Shown here in pieces: positions 1 through 5,510 of a DNA stretch of 7,157 bases. The notes beneath the pieces were generated by a model that saw only the letters and a program-made list of their open reading frames with translations, did not search any database and was not told the DNA's origin. Location of the stretch: NCBI GenBank assembly GCA_964592255.1, contig CAZQCI010000110.1, positions 1 to 7,157 on the forward strand, given 5' to 3'. The DNA comes from CAZQCI01 sp964592255. Its GTDB lineage: Bacteria > UBA10199 > SBBF01. Each line of letters opens with the position of its first letter. The stretch's first letter is position 1. The position numbers and the translations under genes are program-made.

Positions 1-528
1 ATTTATCACGTCCTCGACATAGCCGAGGCGGTTTTCCAGCTCGCCGTCGTCTACGTCGCTTGACTCGGCGTGATTGCGGTAATCAGGATGGATGACCACG
101 AAGCCCTGCCGGGCGAGATAGTCCTGCTCGCGCCGGAGCCCGCGGCCATTGGTATAGATCGCCGGATCGATATAGCCGTGGTTCAGGATGAGTACGGGGA
201 ACGGTCCGTCCCCCACCGGGACATTCATGATGCCAGAGATGGTGAGTTCGCCGCTCCGGTACGTCACATAGTAGCGAGTATACGTGGGCTGCCGTTCGAG
301 CACGTTACCCACAGCCAAGTCGCGGCCATCGAATTCGCGATCGAAGAAAGCCTCGATCGACGGACCGCTCCAATCTGGGCCCGAACCAATCGGCACAGCG
401 CTCTCCGCTTCCTTTTCCGGCACGCTGACCGAAACTGGCGGCTCAGGCTGAACCGGATCGCTACTCAGCAGCCTGAACCCTCCGTAGAGGACTACACCGA
501 TGATGACGAGCGCGAGGATCCATTTCAT
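1..528 (-). CDS. alpha/beta hydrolase, N-terminal part only (S9/dienelactone-hydrolase-like)
   Basis: The first 176 codons of a gene that leaves the window at base 1. The ATG at 528 is followed by one hydrophobic helix (residues 3-21), then a Pro/Glu-rich linker (about 22-55), so the protein is probably exported or anchored with its enzyme domain outside. The hydrolase fold begins near residue 85: a strand and cap (YYVTYRSGELTISGIMNVP), then PVLILNHGY, where N116-H117-G118-Y119 is the typical oxyanion-hole turn of prolyl-oligopeptidase and dienelactone-hydrolase-like enzymes. HPDYRNHAES (147-156) matches the strand that follows in such enzymes. The nucleophile elbow and the His/Asp of the triad lie outside the window, so activity and substrate (peptide or ester) cannot be judged. 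It starts 9 bases after the preceding gene's stop with only a weak GAG-type ribosome site. Its high GC marks it as flank rather than island. Confidence 0.85.
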   Translation of the reverse strand, partial: MKWILALVIIGVVLYGGFRLLSSDPVQPEPPVSVSVPEKEAESAVPIGSGPDWSGPSIEAFFDREFDGRDLAVGNVLERQPTYTRYYVTYRSGELTISGIMNVPVGDGPFPVLILNHGYIDPAIYTNGRGLRREQDYLARQGFVVIHPDYRNHAESSDVDDGELENRLGYVEDVIN

Positions 529-537
529 GCGCTCATT

Positions 538-834
538 CTACACTATCTTGGCCCGCCGGCTGCGGTACCACGTGATCAGGTGAATGATGCCAATGATAAC
601 AAGTGCGGCTCCTCCCACGGGCAGCGTGACGAGCGCGTACCAGCTGGAGACAAACAGCATATAGACGAGTTCGCCGCCCGGGCAGTCCGGCGCGGCCGCC
701 TCGCTCAGCGCCTCGACATCGCAGCCGAGCGCCGGCGCCATAAAGACCCCGATCGCCATCGCCACGAGCGGCGCTATGGCAAACAGCACTGCCGCCCCAT
801 ACCCCCACACCCATTTGTTCCGCAAGATATTCAT
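538..834 (-). CDS. small two-helix membrane protein, function unknown
   Basis: A 98-residue protein that I do not recognise. It has two clear hydrophobic segments, about residues 10-34 and 57-86. They are separated by an acidic loop with two cysteines (C38 and C51) that could form a disulfide if the loop faces outside. The C-terminus is basic (YRSRRAK), which suggests a cytoplasmic tail and a hairpin topology with both ends inside. The ATG overlaps the TGA of the NERD gene (ATGA) and no Shine-Dalgarno precedes it, so translation is probably coupled to that gene. The hydrolase gene starts 9 bases downstream. Base composition is GC-rich (about 70% in one stretch), unlike the upstream gene. A shorter ORF in another frame of the same strand (533-814) is a shadow: this frame has the sensible membrane-protein composition. 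Confidence 0.75.
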   Translation of the reverse strand: MNILRNKWVWGYGAAVLFAIAPLVAMAIGVFMAPALGCDVEALSEAAAPDCPGGELVYMLFVSSWYALVTLPVGGAALVIIGIIHLITWYRSRRAKIV

Positions 835-1577
835 AAGCTTTGCAAGACCTGCTTTATGCTTTGTTGAATTTCAACAGTACAATCCGGATCTTCCGGTAAT
901 CCTTCGACATATCGTCGGAGCGAATCAGCATCCCGGACAATATACGTTGATGTTTTTCCAGTCCATGTAGCCATACCATTAGAAAAAGCGAGCACTTGAT
1001 TCACTCTGCCAGAAAATACACCAGCCGTCTGCAGCTTGCTTCTCAAGTATGAAACATGTCGATCAACCTCGGACCTTGGATCACTATCTCGGGACAGAAG
1101 AAATTTCCTTTTCTCTTTGACTTGATAACAATCCTCTCCTTCAAAATACAACTGATCTGAAAGATTCTTCACCTCTACTACCATGACTCCTTTTGCGGAC
1201 ACAATTACAAAGTCGATATCAAATAATTTCCCAGAAAGAGAAGAAAATTTCACATTGGGCAAAATAGACTCTCTTGGAAATATGCTTTCGAGCCATTCAT
1301 TTACTGTGTTCTCGCCTTCGAATCCTCGACGAGCCAGACGGGCCTGTCTAGAATATTTATCGATAATCGGACCAAGCCAAGACTCATCGAGCCAGTCACC
1401 AATTCTTGAAATGATCGGATAGAGAGAATAACCCAGAAGAAGTACAGCTACCATTCCATATTTTGCTGAATCACTCAGTACAAACCACCCAGAAATGATC
1501 GCTACGAGCAAAACGGCGAACAAAATGAGTAAAGTGATTGAAATGGCTTTCAGGTATTGGCTACGGGAAAACGACAT
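831..1577 (-). CDS. membrane-anchored NERD-domain nuclease-like protein
   Basis: A 248-residue protein with two N-terminal transmembrane segments (about 11-33 and 40-57) followed by a cytoplasmic NERD (nuclease-related) domain from about residue 82 to 230. The family hallmarks are visible. RRGFEGENTVNEWL carries the conserved Gly-x-x-Gly-Glu region. FDIDFVIVSAKGVMVVEVKN carries D122, E135 and K137, which match the D...ExK active-site pattern of restriction-like nuclease folds. The stretch around 166-181 (DPRSEVDRHVSYLRSK) matches the later conserved helix. NERD domains are thought to process DNA, but few members have been tested. The gene starts one base after the stop of the PIN-like gene without its own Shine-Dalgarno, and its stop overlaps the next gene's ATG, so all three are probably co-translated. 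Composition is A+T-rich, unlike the next gene. The domain call is firm; the activity is inferred. Confidence 0.88.
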   Translation of the reverse strand: MSFSRSQYLKAISITLLILFAVLLVAIISGWFVLSDSAKYGMVAVLLLGYSLYPIISRIGDWLDESWLGPIIDKYSRQARLARRGFEGENTVNEWLESIFPRESILPNVKFSSLSGKLFDIDFVIVSAKGVMVVEVKNLSDQLYFEGEDCYQVKEKRKFLLSRDSDPRSEVDRHVSYLRSKLQTAGVFSGRVNQVLAFSNGMATWTGKTSTYIVRDADSLRRYVEGLPEDPDCTVEIQQSIKQVLQSL

Positions 1578-1578
1578 A

Positions 1579-1983
1579 CTAATGTAACTGATTACATATA
1601 GATACCAACTCTTCTGGTGTCACTATTTCTACGTTAAATTTTTTATTCAATGTTTCCATTTTTGTTAAAAAATCCGTGTCCTCTGTCACAAAATAGTCGT
1701 GCTGATTTCTGATATGTGCCTCTAGTTGCATCGCGTCTTTAACATGTTCTGATCCAATAATCTGACGAATCTCATCGTATGTGCAGTCGTCCCCCGCCAA
1801 GACAGCCTCACCCCAACGAGCATGGTCCCAGACGGCGACTGGGAGAATTTTTTCTTTTACCTTTGTATTTTCTCGGCCATTCTCAAGCATGACGTCATAC
1901 ATCTTTATTCTTCCGGCCGTTTCTAACTCTTTGAGGATTTTAACGCTCGCGCTCGAATCCCTAGTTATCTTCAGAGTACGCAT
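1579..1983 (-). CDS. PIN-domain-like ribonuclease/nuclease
   Basis: A 134-residue protein whose C-terminal half has the PIN signature. KDAMQLEAHI gives a conserved Asp (D83) at the start of a helix. YFVTEDTDFL gives the T-x-D-x-D-F motif (T100, D102, D104). The closing strand VEIVTPEEL is where PIN proteins usually end. The N-terminal strand is atypical: KITRDSS offers only D9 as the usual first metal ligand, and the following helix is short. An in-frame TAG 13 codons upstream, with no alternative start codon between, shows that this ATG is the true start and that the gene is not merely mis-started. PIN proteins are metal-dependent RNases, often VapC toxins, but no VapB-like antitoxin is adjacent. 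The neighbours are a zinc-ribbon gene 35 bases upstream and a NERD nuclease one base downstream. No clear Shine-Dalgarno is visible. It could be a divergent, possibly inactive, PIN protein. Confidence 0.7.
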   Translation of the reverse strand: MRTLKITRDSSASVKILKELETAGRIKMYDVMLENGRENTKVKEKILPVAVWDHARWGEAVLAGDDCTYDEIRQIIGSEHVKDAMQLEAHIRNQHDYFVTEDTDFLTKMETLNKKFNVEIVTPEELVSICNQLH

Positions 1984-2018
1984 CGGGGTAGTGTGGATTT
2001 GACATGAATGTTCCTATT

Positions 2019-2252
2019 CTACACCTTCGGGTATTCGGCCACGAGGAGCATTTTGTCGCAATTCGGACATGACACATCTAGTGCAAAGTGGCTGTCGGTA
2101 TTCACGATGCCGCCCTTTTTTGGAGCCCCCGACCAATCACAGACCGGACAGACGAGACGACAATTCTCGTCATAGTCCCTGTACGGGATGACTGTCGCAG
2201 GAAACTTTCTCATGGCAGCAAAGACTTCTTCTGGTGCAACATTGGTTCTCAT
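2019..2252 (-). CDS. small zinc-ribbon protein
   Basis: A 77-residue protein with two cysteine knuckles, CPVC (C35, C38) and CPNC (C62, C65), 23 residues apart, which form a classic four-cysteine zinc ribbon. C31 is an extra cysteine. The N-terminal 30 residues are a short helical lead without a recognised domain. Ribbons of this kind bind nucleic acid or act as protein docking modules; nothing here says which. It is the first gene of the run continuing through the PIN, NERD and small membrane genes, with the PIN gene 35 bases downstream. The ATG is preceded by an A/T-only stretch with no Shine-Dalgarno, so initiation may be leaderless-like or weak. Even cysteine spacing and a codon-like composition make it a real gene despite its size. 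No specific family is recognised. Confidence 0.72.
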   Translation of the reverse strand: MRTNVAPEEVFAAMRKFPATVIPYRDYDENCRLVCPVCDWSGAPKKGGIVNTDSHFALDVSCPNCDKMLLVAEYPKV

Positions 2253-2542
2253 ATATTTTTTGCTAAATATTTGAGGCTATTTCTGTTGTATCGACCGGAC
2301 AAACAAAAAAGCGGGTGAGAGTTTTAATCCAGCCCTCTGCTGAATGAAATCTCCCAACCGCCAAAATTGCTCTTTTGCGACTAGTCATTTCCCCCATCTG
2401 GCTCCCGACAGATTTCCCCGGTGGCCTACCCTTTCGGGAAGAAGAAACGGCGCTTTGTTCAAAGCACGAAACTCGAATTATCAATCTCTTACACTTCTAT
2501 TCTAGCATTCTTCAATTCTAGACTCAAGTCACACCCTCTTCT
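2253..2542. other. 290-bp region without a recognisable gene, with possible ORF relic
   Basis: Between the zinc-ribbon and HARE-HTH genes nothing convincing is encoded. A 73-codon open frame on the - strand (2263-2484) has a basic, low-complexity product, no recognised motif and no good ribosome site. It could be a chance frame or a relic. The stretch should contain the promoter of the zinc-ribbon/PIN/NERD operon and the end of the HARE-HTH transcript. I see no strong -35/-10 pair. There are a few short inverted repeats, the best being listed as a weak terminator at 2450-2467. No tRNA or other structured RNA is recognised on either strand. Confidence 0.5.
2450..2467 (-). terminator. possible weak terminator after the HARE-HTH gene
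   Basis: Read on the - strand, GTGCTTT-GAAC-AAAGCGC can form a 7-bp stem (one G-T wobble) with a tetraloop. It is followed by the T-rich stretch CGTTTCTTCTTCC. It lies about 75 bases beyond the HARE-HTH stop codon. The stem is weak and the T run is broken, so termination would be partial at best. Confidence 0.3.
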
Positions 2543-2776
2543 CTATACCAACCCCCACAAACCAGGGCCGACCTTGATAAACCTTTGTTTGAGACCACTT
2601 TTTCCCCTTCGACGAGTCTCCAGCAACAAATCCACAGCCAGCGTTGACTCTGGAGTCTTCCCTTTAGTTTTTATCATCTTCTTATCCAGAGCAATTCTGA
2701 GAATCTCACGTACGTGAAGTGGCCGCTTGCTAGCCCTAAGAATGATGTATGCCGCCTCAGTTTTACTGTATACCAT
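2543..2776 (-). CDS. stand-alone HARE-HTH domain protein
   Basis: A 77-residue protein that consists almost entirely of one HARE-HTH (HB1/ASXL/restriction endonuclease) winged-helix domain. The family pattern is clear: AAYIILRASKRPLHVREI (residues 8-25), IALDKKMIKTKGKTPESTL (28-46), and the wing ending RFIKVGPGLWGL (65-76). In the published description of this family the domain is tied to DNA modification and restriction systems and is found in RNA polymerase delta subunits; it probably reads DNA, perhaps modified DNA. Here it stands alone, divergent from an adenine methyltransferase gene with 81 bases between their start codons. That context suggests a role linked to the restriction-modification system, for example regulation or sensing methylation. 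The ATG at 2776 follows TAAGGG closely. Lack of a fused catalytic domain is noteworthy, but the fold covers the whole length, so nothing appears missing. Confidence 0.85.
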   Translation of the reverse strand: MVYSKTEAAYIILRASKRPLHVREILRIALDKKMIKTKGKTPESTLAVDLLLETRRRGKSGLKQRFIKVGPGLWGLV

Positions 2777-2821
2777 GCCCTTACTCTATGTATTTTAAGC
2801 AGATTAGTCAACCAATTTACA
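2777..2821 (-). promoter_or_regulatory. possible divergent promoter of the HARE-HTH gene
   Basis: On the - strand TAAAAT (2797-2792) could be a -10 with TGTAAA (2821-2816) 18 bases upstream. That -35 would be the exact complement of the methyltransferase -35, so the two promoters would compete. A second reading uses TTGACT (2811-2806) with TAGAGT (2788-2783) 17 bases on. This second -35 sits inside the GTCAAC target site at 2807-2812. Neither pair is strong. Confidence 0.3.
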
Positions 2822-2844
2822 GTCAGACCACTAGCCACTATAAT
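2816..2844 (+). promoter_or_regulatory. sigma70-type promoter of the methyltransferase gene
   Basis: TTTACA at 2816-2821 (five of six to the -35 consensus), a 17-base spacer, and a perfect TATAAT at 2839-2844. Transcription would begin near 2851, so the leader before the ATG at 2858 is only about 7 bases and holds just AGGA as ribosome site. This is the strongest promoter match seen in the window, consistent with the methylase being made first and constitutively. Confidence 0.75.
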
Positions 2845-2854
2845 CCCATTATAG
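2838..2854. promoter_or_regulatory. inverted repeat over the methyltransferase -10 and start site
   Basis: CTATAAT-CCC-ATTATAG is a perfect 7-bp inverted repeat around a 3-base centre. It covers the -10 hexamer and the predicted transcription start and ends 3 bases before the ATG. A repressor bound here would block transcription. Candidates are the methyltransferase itself, the XRE protein or the HARE-HTH protein. Part of the symmetry comes from the -10 box itself, so chance is not excluded. Confidence 0.5.
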
Positions 2855-2857
2855 GAT

Positions 2858-4435
2858 ATGAAAAATCAGAAGAACTTAGGGCAATACTTCACCCCCCCGT
2901 ATGTGGCAGATTTTATGATCAGCCTATCGAAGGTGTCCAAGAACGCAAGAGTCCTAGAGCCAGCCTGCGGCAATGGGGTCTTTTTAAAAATCCTCGAGGA
3001 TAGGGGGTACAAAAATGTTACTGGTTATGAGGTTGATAAAACCATTACTCCGATAATCAAAGCAAACATCTTCTTTAAGAGTTTTATAAGTGAGCCTATC
3101 ACAAAAAATATTGATTTAGTGATCGGGAATCCGCCATATATTCGCTGGAAAAATTTAAATGAGGACCTAAAGGAAGAGCTTTTGGAGAATAAATTATGGC
3201 TCAACTACTTTAATGGTCTATCAGACTACCTTTACATTTTTATTCTAAAGTCTGTTGAGCACTTAAGGGAGGGCGGAGAATTAATTTTTATTACTCCAGA
3301 ATACTGGCTGAATACTAAACATGCCAAATCTCTGCGAGATTACCTAGTACTCAGTGGCTACTTTACAGATATTATCCACTTCAATGAAACACCAATTTTT
3401 GATGGGGTGGCCTCTTCAATAGTTATTTTTAAGTTTGTAAAATCCCAGAGCCAAGACAAAAAAAATAAAAGTATTCGCGTTGTAAAATATAAATCCACAA
3501 AAAGACTAAACAAAGAATCTCTTGAGCTGATAGCAAAGAATACTCAACATGAGGACATAGAAAGATTTGAGCGGGAGCAGTTCCCTCTTTACAAAGCGTG
3601 GGTTCTAGTACCAAGCAAACTCGAAAATGAACTAATAGAATTCGAGGATAAGTGTTCCATAAAGGCCGAAAAAACCCTCTTCAATGATGAAAGAGAAAAT
3701 TGTACCTTGGGAGACATGGCTGATATAGCGAATGGCATGGTCAGCGGACTCGATCGAGCCTTTCAAATTCCACCAGGAACTAAACTAACAAAGCGTGAAC
3801 AGGATTCTACGCTTGCGGTTTTAAAAGCAAAAAATATCAAACCCTACATCCACGGAGATATCACCCGATATATATTTGTATCGGAACAGATAGAAAACGA
3901 ATCAGATTTTAAGAACCGATATCCCAATTTCGATAAAATACTCATGGTCCATCGGGATCAGCTTGAGCAAAGATACAGCTACAATAAAAAAATTAATTAT
4001 TGGGAATGGGCCTTTCTTAGAAGCTACCGGCTCTTCAGCCAGAACACAGAGCGGATATTCGTCCCCTGCAAAGAGAGAATTTCTCACAAAAACTACTTTA
4101 GATTTTCATTAGCGCCCAAGCACGTATTCCCCACTCAAGATGTAACTGCCGTTTTTTTAAGACCTGAAACTAGGGAGAGTGTCCACTATATCCTGGCACT
4201 TTTAAACAACCCCCGAGTATTCGTCTGGCTGAAACACAAGGGGGTTGTAAAGGGTAGCATTGTTGAATTCTCAGAAAAACCACTAGCTAGCATTCCTATT
4301 CGACCAATTGATTGGAGCAATCCGAGCGAGGTAATGCTCCACGAGAAAATAACAAGCTTATGCAAAAAATATATCGAAAGGCCAGAAGAAGAAACACTAA
4401 GCCTGCTGGAAAATAAAGTTTCCGAGCTATTTTGA
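2858..4435 (+). CDS. type II N6-adenine DNA methyltransferase, HincII-like system (probable GTYRAC)
   Basis: A 525-residue gamma-class adenine methyltransferase, with motifs in the order X-I-IV and a C-terminal target-recognition region. Motif X is GQYFTP (residues 8-13). Motif I, which binds S-adenosylmethionine, is LEPACGNG (33-40). Motif II is YEVD with E58. Motif IV, the catalytic NPPY, is at 91-94 in IDLVIGNPPYIRW. GGELIFITPEYWLN follows as the motif VI-VIII region. The large variable C-terminal half (about 260-525) should read the target. The length suits M.TaqI/M.HincII-type enzymes. The protein alone does not reveal the target. I infer GTYRAC, with methylation of the inner adenine, from the HincII-like endonuclease that it meets tail-to-tail with a 9-bp overlap. 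The gene has its own strong promoter and an AGGA ribosome site only one base from the ATG. Codon composition is very A+T-rich. Confidence 0.93.
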   Translation: MKNQKNLGQYFTPPYVADFMISLSKVSKNARVLEPACGNGVFLKILEDRGYKNVTGYEVDKTITPIIKANIFFKSFISEPITKNIDLVIGNPPYIRWKNLNEDLKEELLENKLWLNYFNGLSDYLYIFILKSVEHLREGGELIFITPEYWLNTKHAKSLRDYLVLSGYFTDIIHFNETPIFDGVASSIVIFKFVKSQSQDKKNKSIRVVKYKSTKRLNKESLELIAKNTQHEDIERFEREQFPLYKAWVLVPSKLENELIEFEDKCSIKAEKTLFNDERENCTLGDMADIANGMVSGLDRAFQIPPGTKLTKREQDSTLAVLKAKNIKPYIHGDITRYIFVSEQIENESDFKNRYPNFDKILMVHRDQLEQRYSYNKKINYWEWAFLRSYRLFSQNTERIFVPCKERISHKNYFRFSLAPKHVFPTQDVTAVFLRPETRESVHYILALLNNPRVFVWLKHKGVVKGSIVEFSEKPLASIPIRPIDWSNPSEVMLHEKITSLCKKYIERPEEETLSLLENKVSELF

Positions 4436-5194
4436 AAATTTCTCGTACGGCTTTACATGCTTCCTTAGTACACCTTCCGCATTCTTCTTTGCACTTACAG
4501 TGAAGGCTTTCAGAAAGTCACGGCACCAATTTTCTATTGATTTATCATACCCCTGATCCAGATCCTGAACATGGAACTGTATTTGAGTAGCAGCAGTCCA
4601 GTTTATATAGAGACGACGAGGATCAGCCTTAAATAACTCTTTAACACTTGCGCTTACACATTTCAGATTTCCCCCATCCTTCTCCCAGCTGACTCCGATA
4701 TAGTAAATGTTATGAGAGGTAAAGTGATTGGTCTCCAGCATGGAGGCACACATCTTAGCTAGCTTCGAAGCAGAAATTATATTAGGCGGCTGACCATTTC
4801 TTTCCAGATTGAATGTCTTTACATCCACTACACTAAAGAAGCCATTTTCAACAATTAGTATATCAGCTGTGTCATTCTGTTTTTCTTCAAAAATATTTTC
4901 CGGACTCCAATTTTCAGTAGCTTCCTTACCCCTATTTAATAGCTGCCCAAGAGCTTTGCTAGAAATCAACGCCCATCTCTCTTCAGCTGAAACTGCGCTT
5001 GGCGTTTTTGAATACAACTCATTTAAATACTCATATTGCCTATAGACCTTCTCCCCATATTGTTTCTTCAGAAGCACGCTGACATGCTTATCAAAAGGCT
5101 CTCCAGCCGCATGACCAGACAGGGTCCCTGATAATGGTACTGGCACTGTAGTACCAACTAGACTACTTTCTAAAAACTTTAGATCAATACCCAT
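4427..5194 (-). CDS. hincIIR: HincII-like type II restriction endonuclease (GTYRAC)
   Basis: A 255-residue protein that matches HincII (about 258 residues) along its length as I remember that sequence. Shared blocks include SGTLSGHAAGEPF (residues 22-34), RGKEATENWSPEN (88-100), EEKQNDTADIL (103-113), PPNIISASKLA (136-146), and LYINWTAATQIQFHVQDLDQG (195-215). The catalytic residues correspond to HincII D114, D127 and K129: here D111, D124 and K126 (VVDVK). The DNA-contacting HincII Q138 and N141 are kept as Q135 and N138, which supports blunt cutting at GTYRAC. I use the ATG at 5194 rather than an upstream one at 5242, because the N-terminus then aligns with HincII and the upstream extension would overlap the controller gene. 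There is no Shine-Dalgarno, and the controller stop is 4 bases upstream, so expression is probably coupled to it. The 3' end overlaps the methyltransferase gene convergently. Confidence 0.95.
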   Translation of the reverse strand: MGIDLKFLESSLVGTTVPVPLSGTLSGHAAGEPFDKHVSVLLKKQYGEKVYRQYEYLNELYSKTPSAVSAEERWALISSKALGQLLNRGKEATENWSPENIFEEKQNDTADILIVENGFFSVVDVKTFNLERNGQPPNIISASKLAKMCASMLETNHFTSHNIYYIGVSWEKDGGNLKCVSASVKELFKADPRRLYINWTAATQIQFHVQDLDQGYDKSIENWCRDFLKAFTVSAKKNAEGVLRKHVKPYEKFSK

Positions 5195-5198
5195 GACT

Positions 5199-5420
5199 TT
5201 AGTCGACAAAAAAACCAACTGATTTTTTATAAAGCTGCGCAAATAGCTTTATCTCCACAATATCAATGCGGCGTTCTCCTCTCTCGATTTTTGAAACAAA
5301 CGATTGCGGTCTATCCAAAGCCCTTGCAACCTCGTCCTGTTTCATACCCAACTGAATCCGTGCTTCTTTCAGCCGCTTTATTACATTCTGATATTCACTC
5401 GAATACAAAGCATTAGTCAT
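5199..5420 (-). CDS. XRE-family HTH protein, probable controller of the restriction operon
   Basis: A 73-residue Cro/C1-type helix-turn-helix protein. The five-helix domain spans about residues 10-65. KQDEVARALDRPQSFVSKIERGER (27-50) holds the helix-turn-helix, with PQSFVSKIE as recognition helix, and DIVEIKLFAQLY follows as the fourth and fifth helices. Size and position match restriction-modification controller (C) proteins, although many unrelated XRE proteins look the same. I choose the ATG at 5420 over a TTG at 5462: it has AAGGA two bases upstream, and the longer form would swallow the palindromic operator candidate. The restriction gene follows 4 bases after the stop, implying one transcript. 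It probably binds the palindrome at 5434-5445 and represses or activates its own operon. Whether it also acts on the methyltransferase promoter is open. A target site GTCGAC lies across codons at the very end of this gene. Confidence 0.88.
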   Translation of the reverse strand: MTNALYSSEYQNVIKRLKEARIQLGMKQDEVARALDRPQSFVSKIERGERRIDIVEIKLFAQLYKKSVGFFVD

Positions 5421-5433
5421 ATTCCTTATTTCA

Positions 5434-5445
5434 AGGTTATAACCT
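5434..5445. promoter_or_regulatory. palindromic operator candidate of the controller-endonuclease operon
   Basis: AGGTTATAACCT is a perfect 12-bp palindrome, centred about 19 bases upstream of the controller ATG. Small dimeric XRE regulators bind sites of this size and symmetry. It includes TATAAC, the best -10 candidate of the operon, so occupancy should shut off transcription, as expected for autorepression. I did not find a second copy in the window. Confidence 0.6.
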
Positions 5446-5462
5446 GTTGCAGAATATCCCAA
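5436..5462 (-). promoter_or_regulatory. possible promoter of the controller-endonuclease operon
   Basis: On the - strand TTGGGA (5462-5457) and TATAAC (5441-5436) are separated by 15 bases, shorter than ideal. The start site would fall about 10 bases before the ATG, leaving a very short leader with the AAGGA site. The short spacing could mean a weak promoter that needs help from the controller protein. Confidence 0.4.
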
Positions 5463-5510
5463 GTTCGGATATTCAGAAGGTATACGCTAATACAAAAATC
5501 TATTAGGCCA

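Noticed and set aside
70..867. 265-codon open frame on the + strand
   Set aside because: It lies opposite the alpha/beta hydrolase and the small membrane protein, which show clear protein features. Its product is rich in Arg/His/Asp without any motif, typical of a GC-rich antisense frame.
2265..2272. AAATATTT palindrome upstream of the zinc-ribbon gene
   Set aside because: Eight A/T bases are too likely by chance to call an operator.
2280..2380. tRNA-like look of the GC-rich stretch
   Set aside because: No consistent acceptor stem, and no D- or T-loop consensus on either strand.
2263..2484. 73-codon open frame on the - strand
   Set aside because: No recognised motif, no good ribosome site and odd composition. 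I mention it as a possible relic but do not call a gene.
5195..5242. upstream ATG at 5242 for the endonuclease
   Set aside because: It would add 16 residues absent from HincII as I recall it, and would overlap the controller gene. The ATG at 5194 aligns with HincII's start.
5421..5462. TTG start at 5462 for the XRE gene
   Set aside because: It would include the palindrome and promoter in coding sequence; the ATG at 5420 has a good ribosome site.
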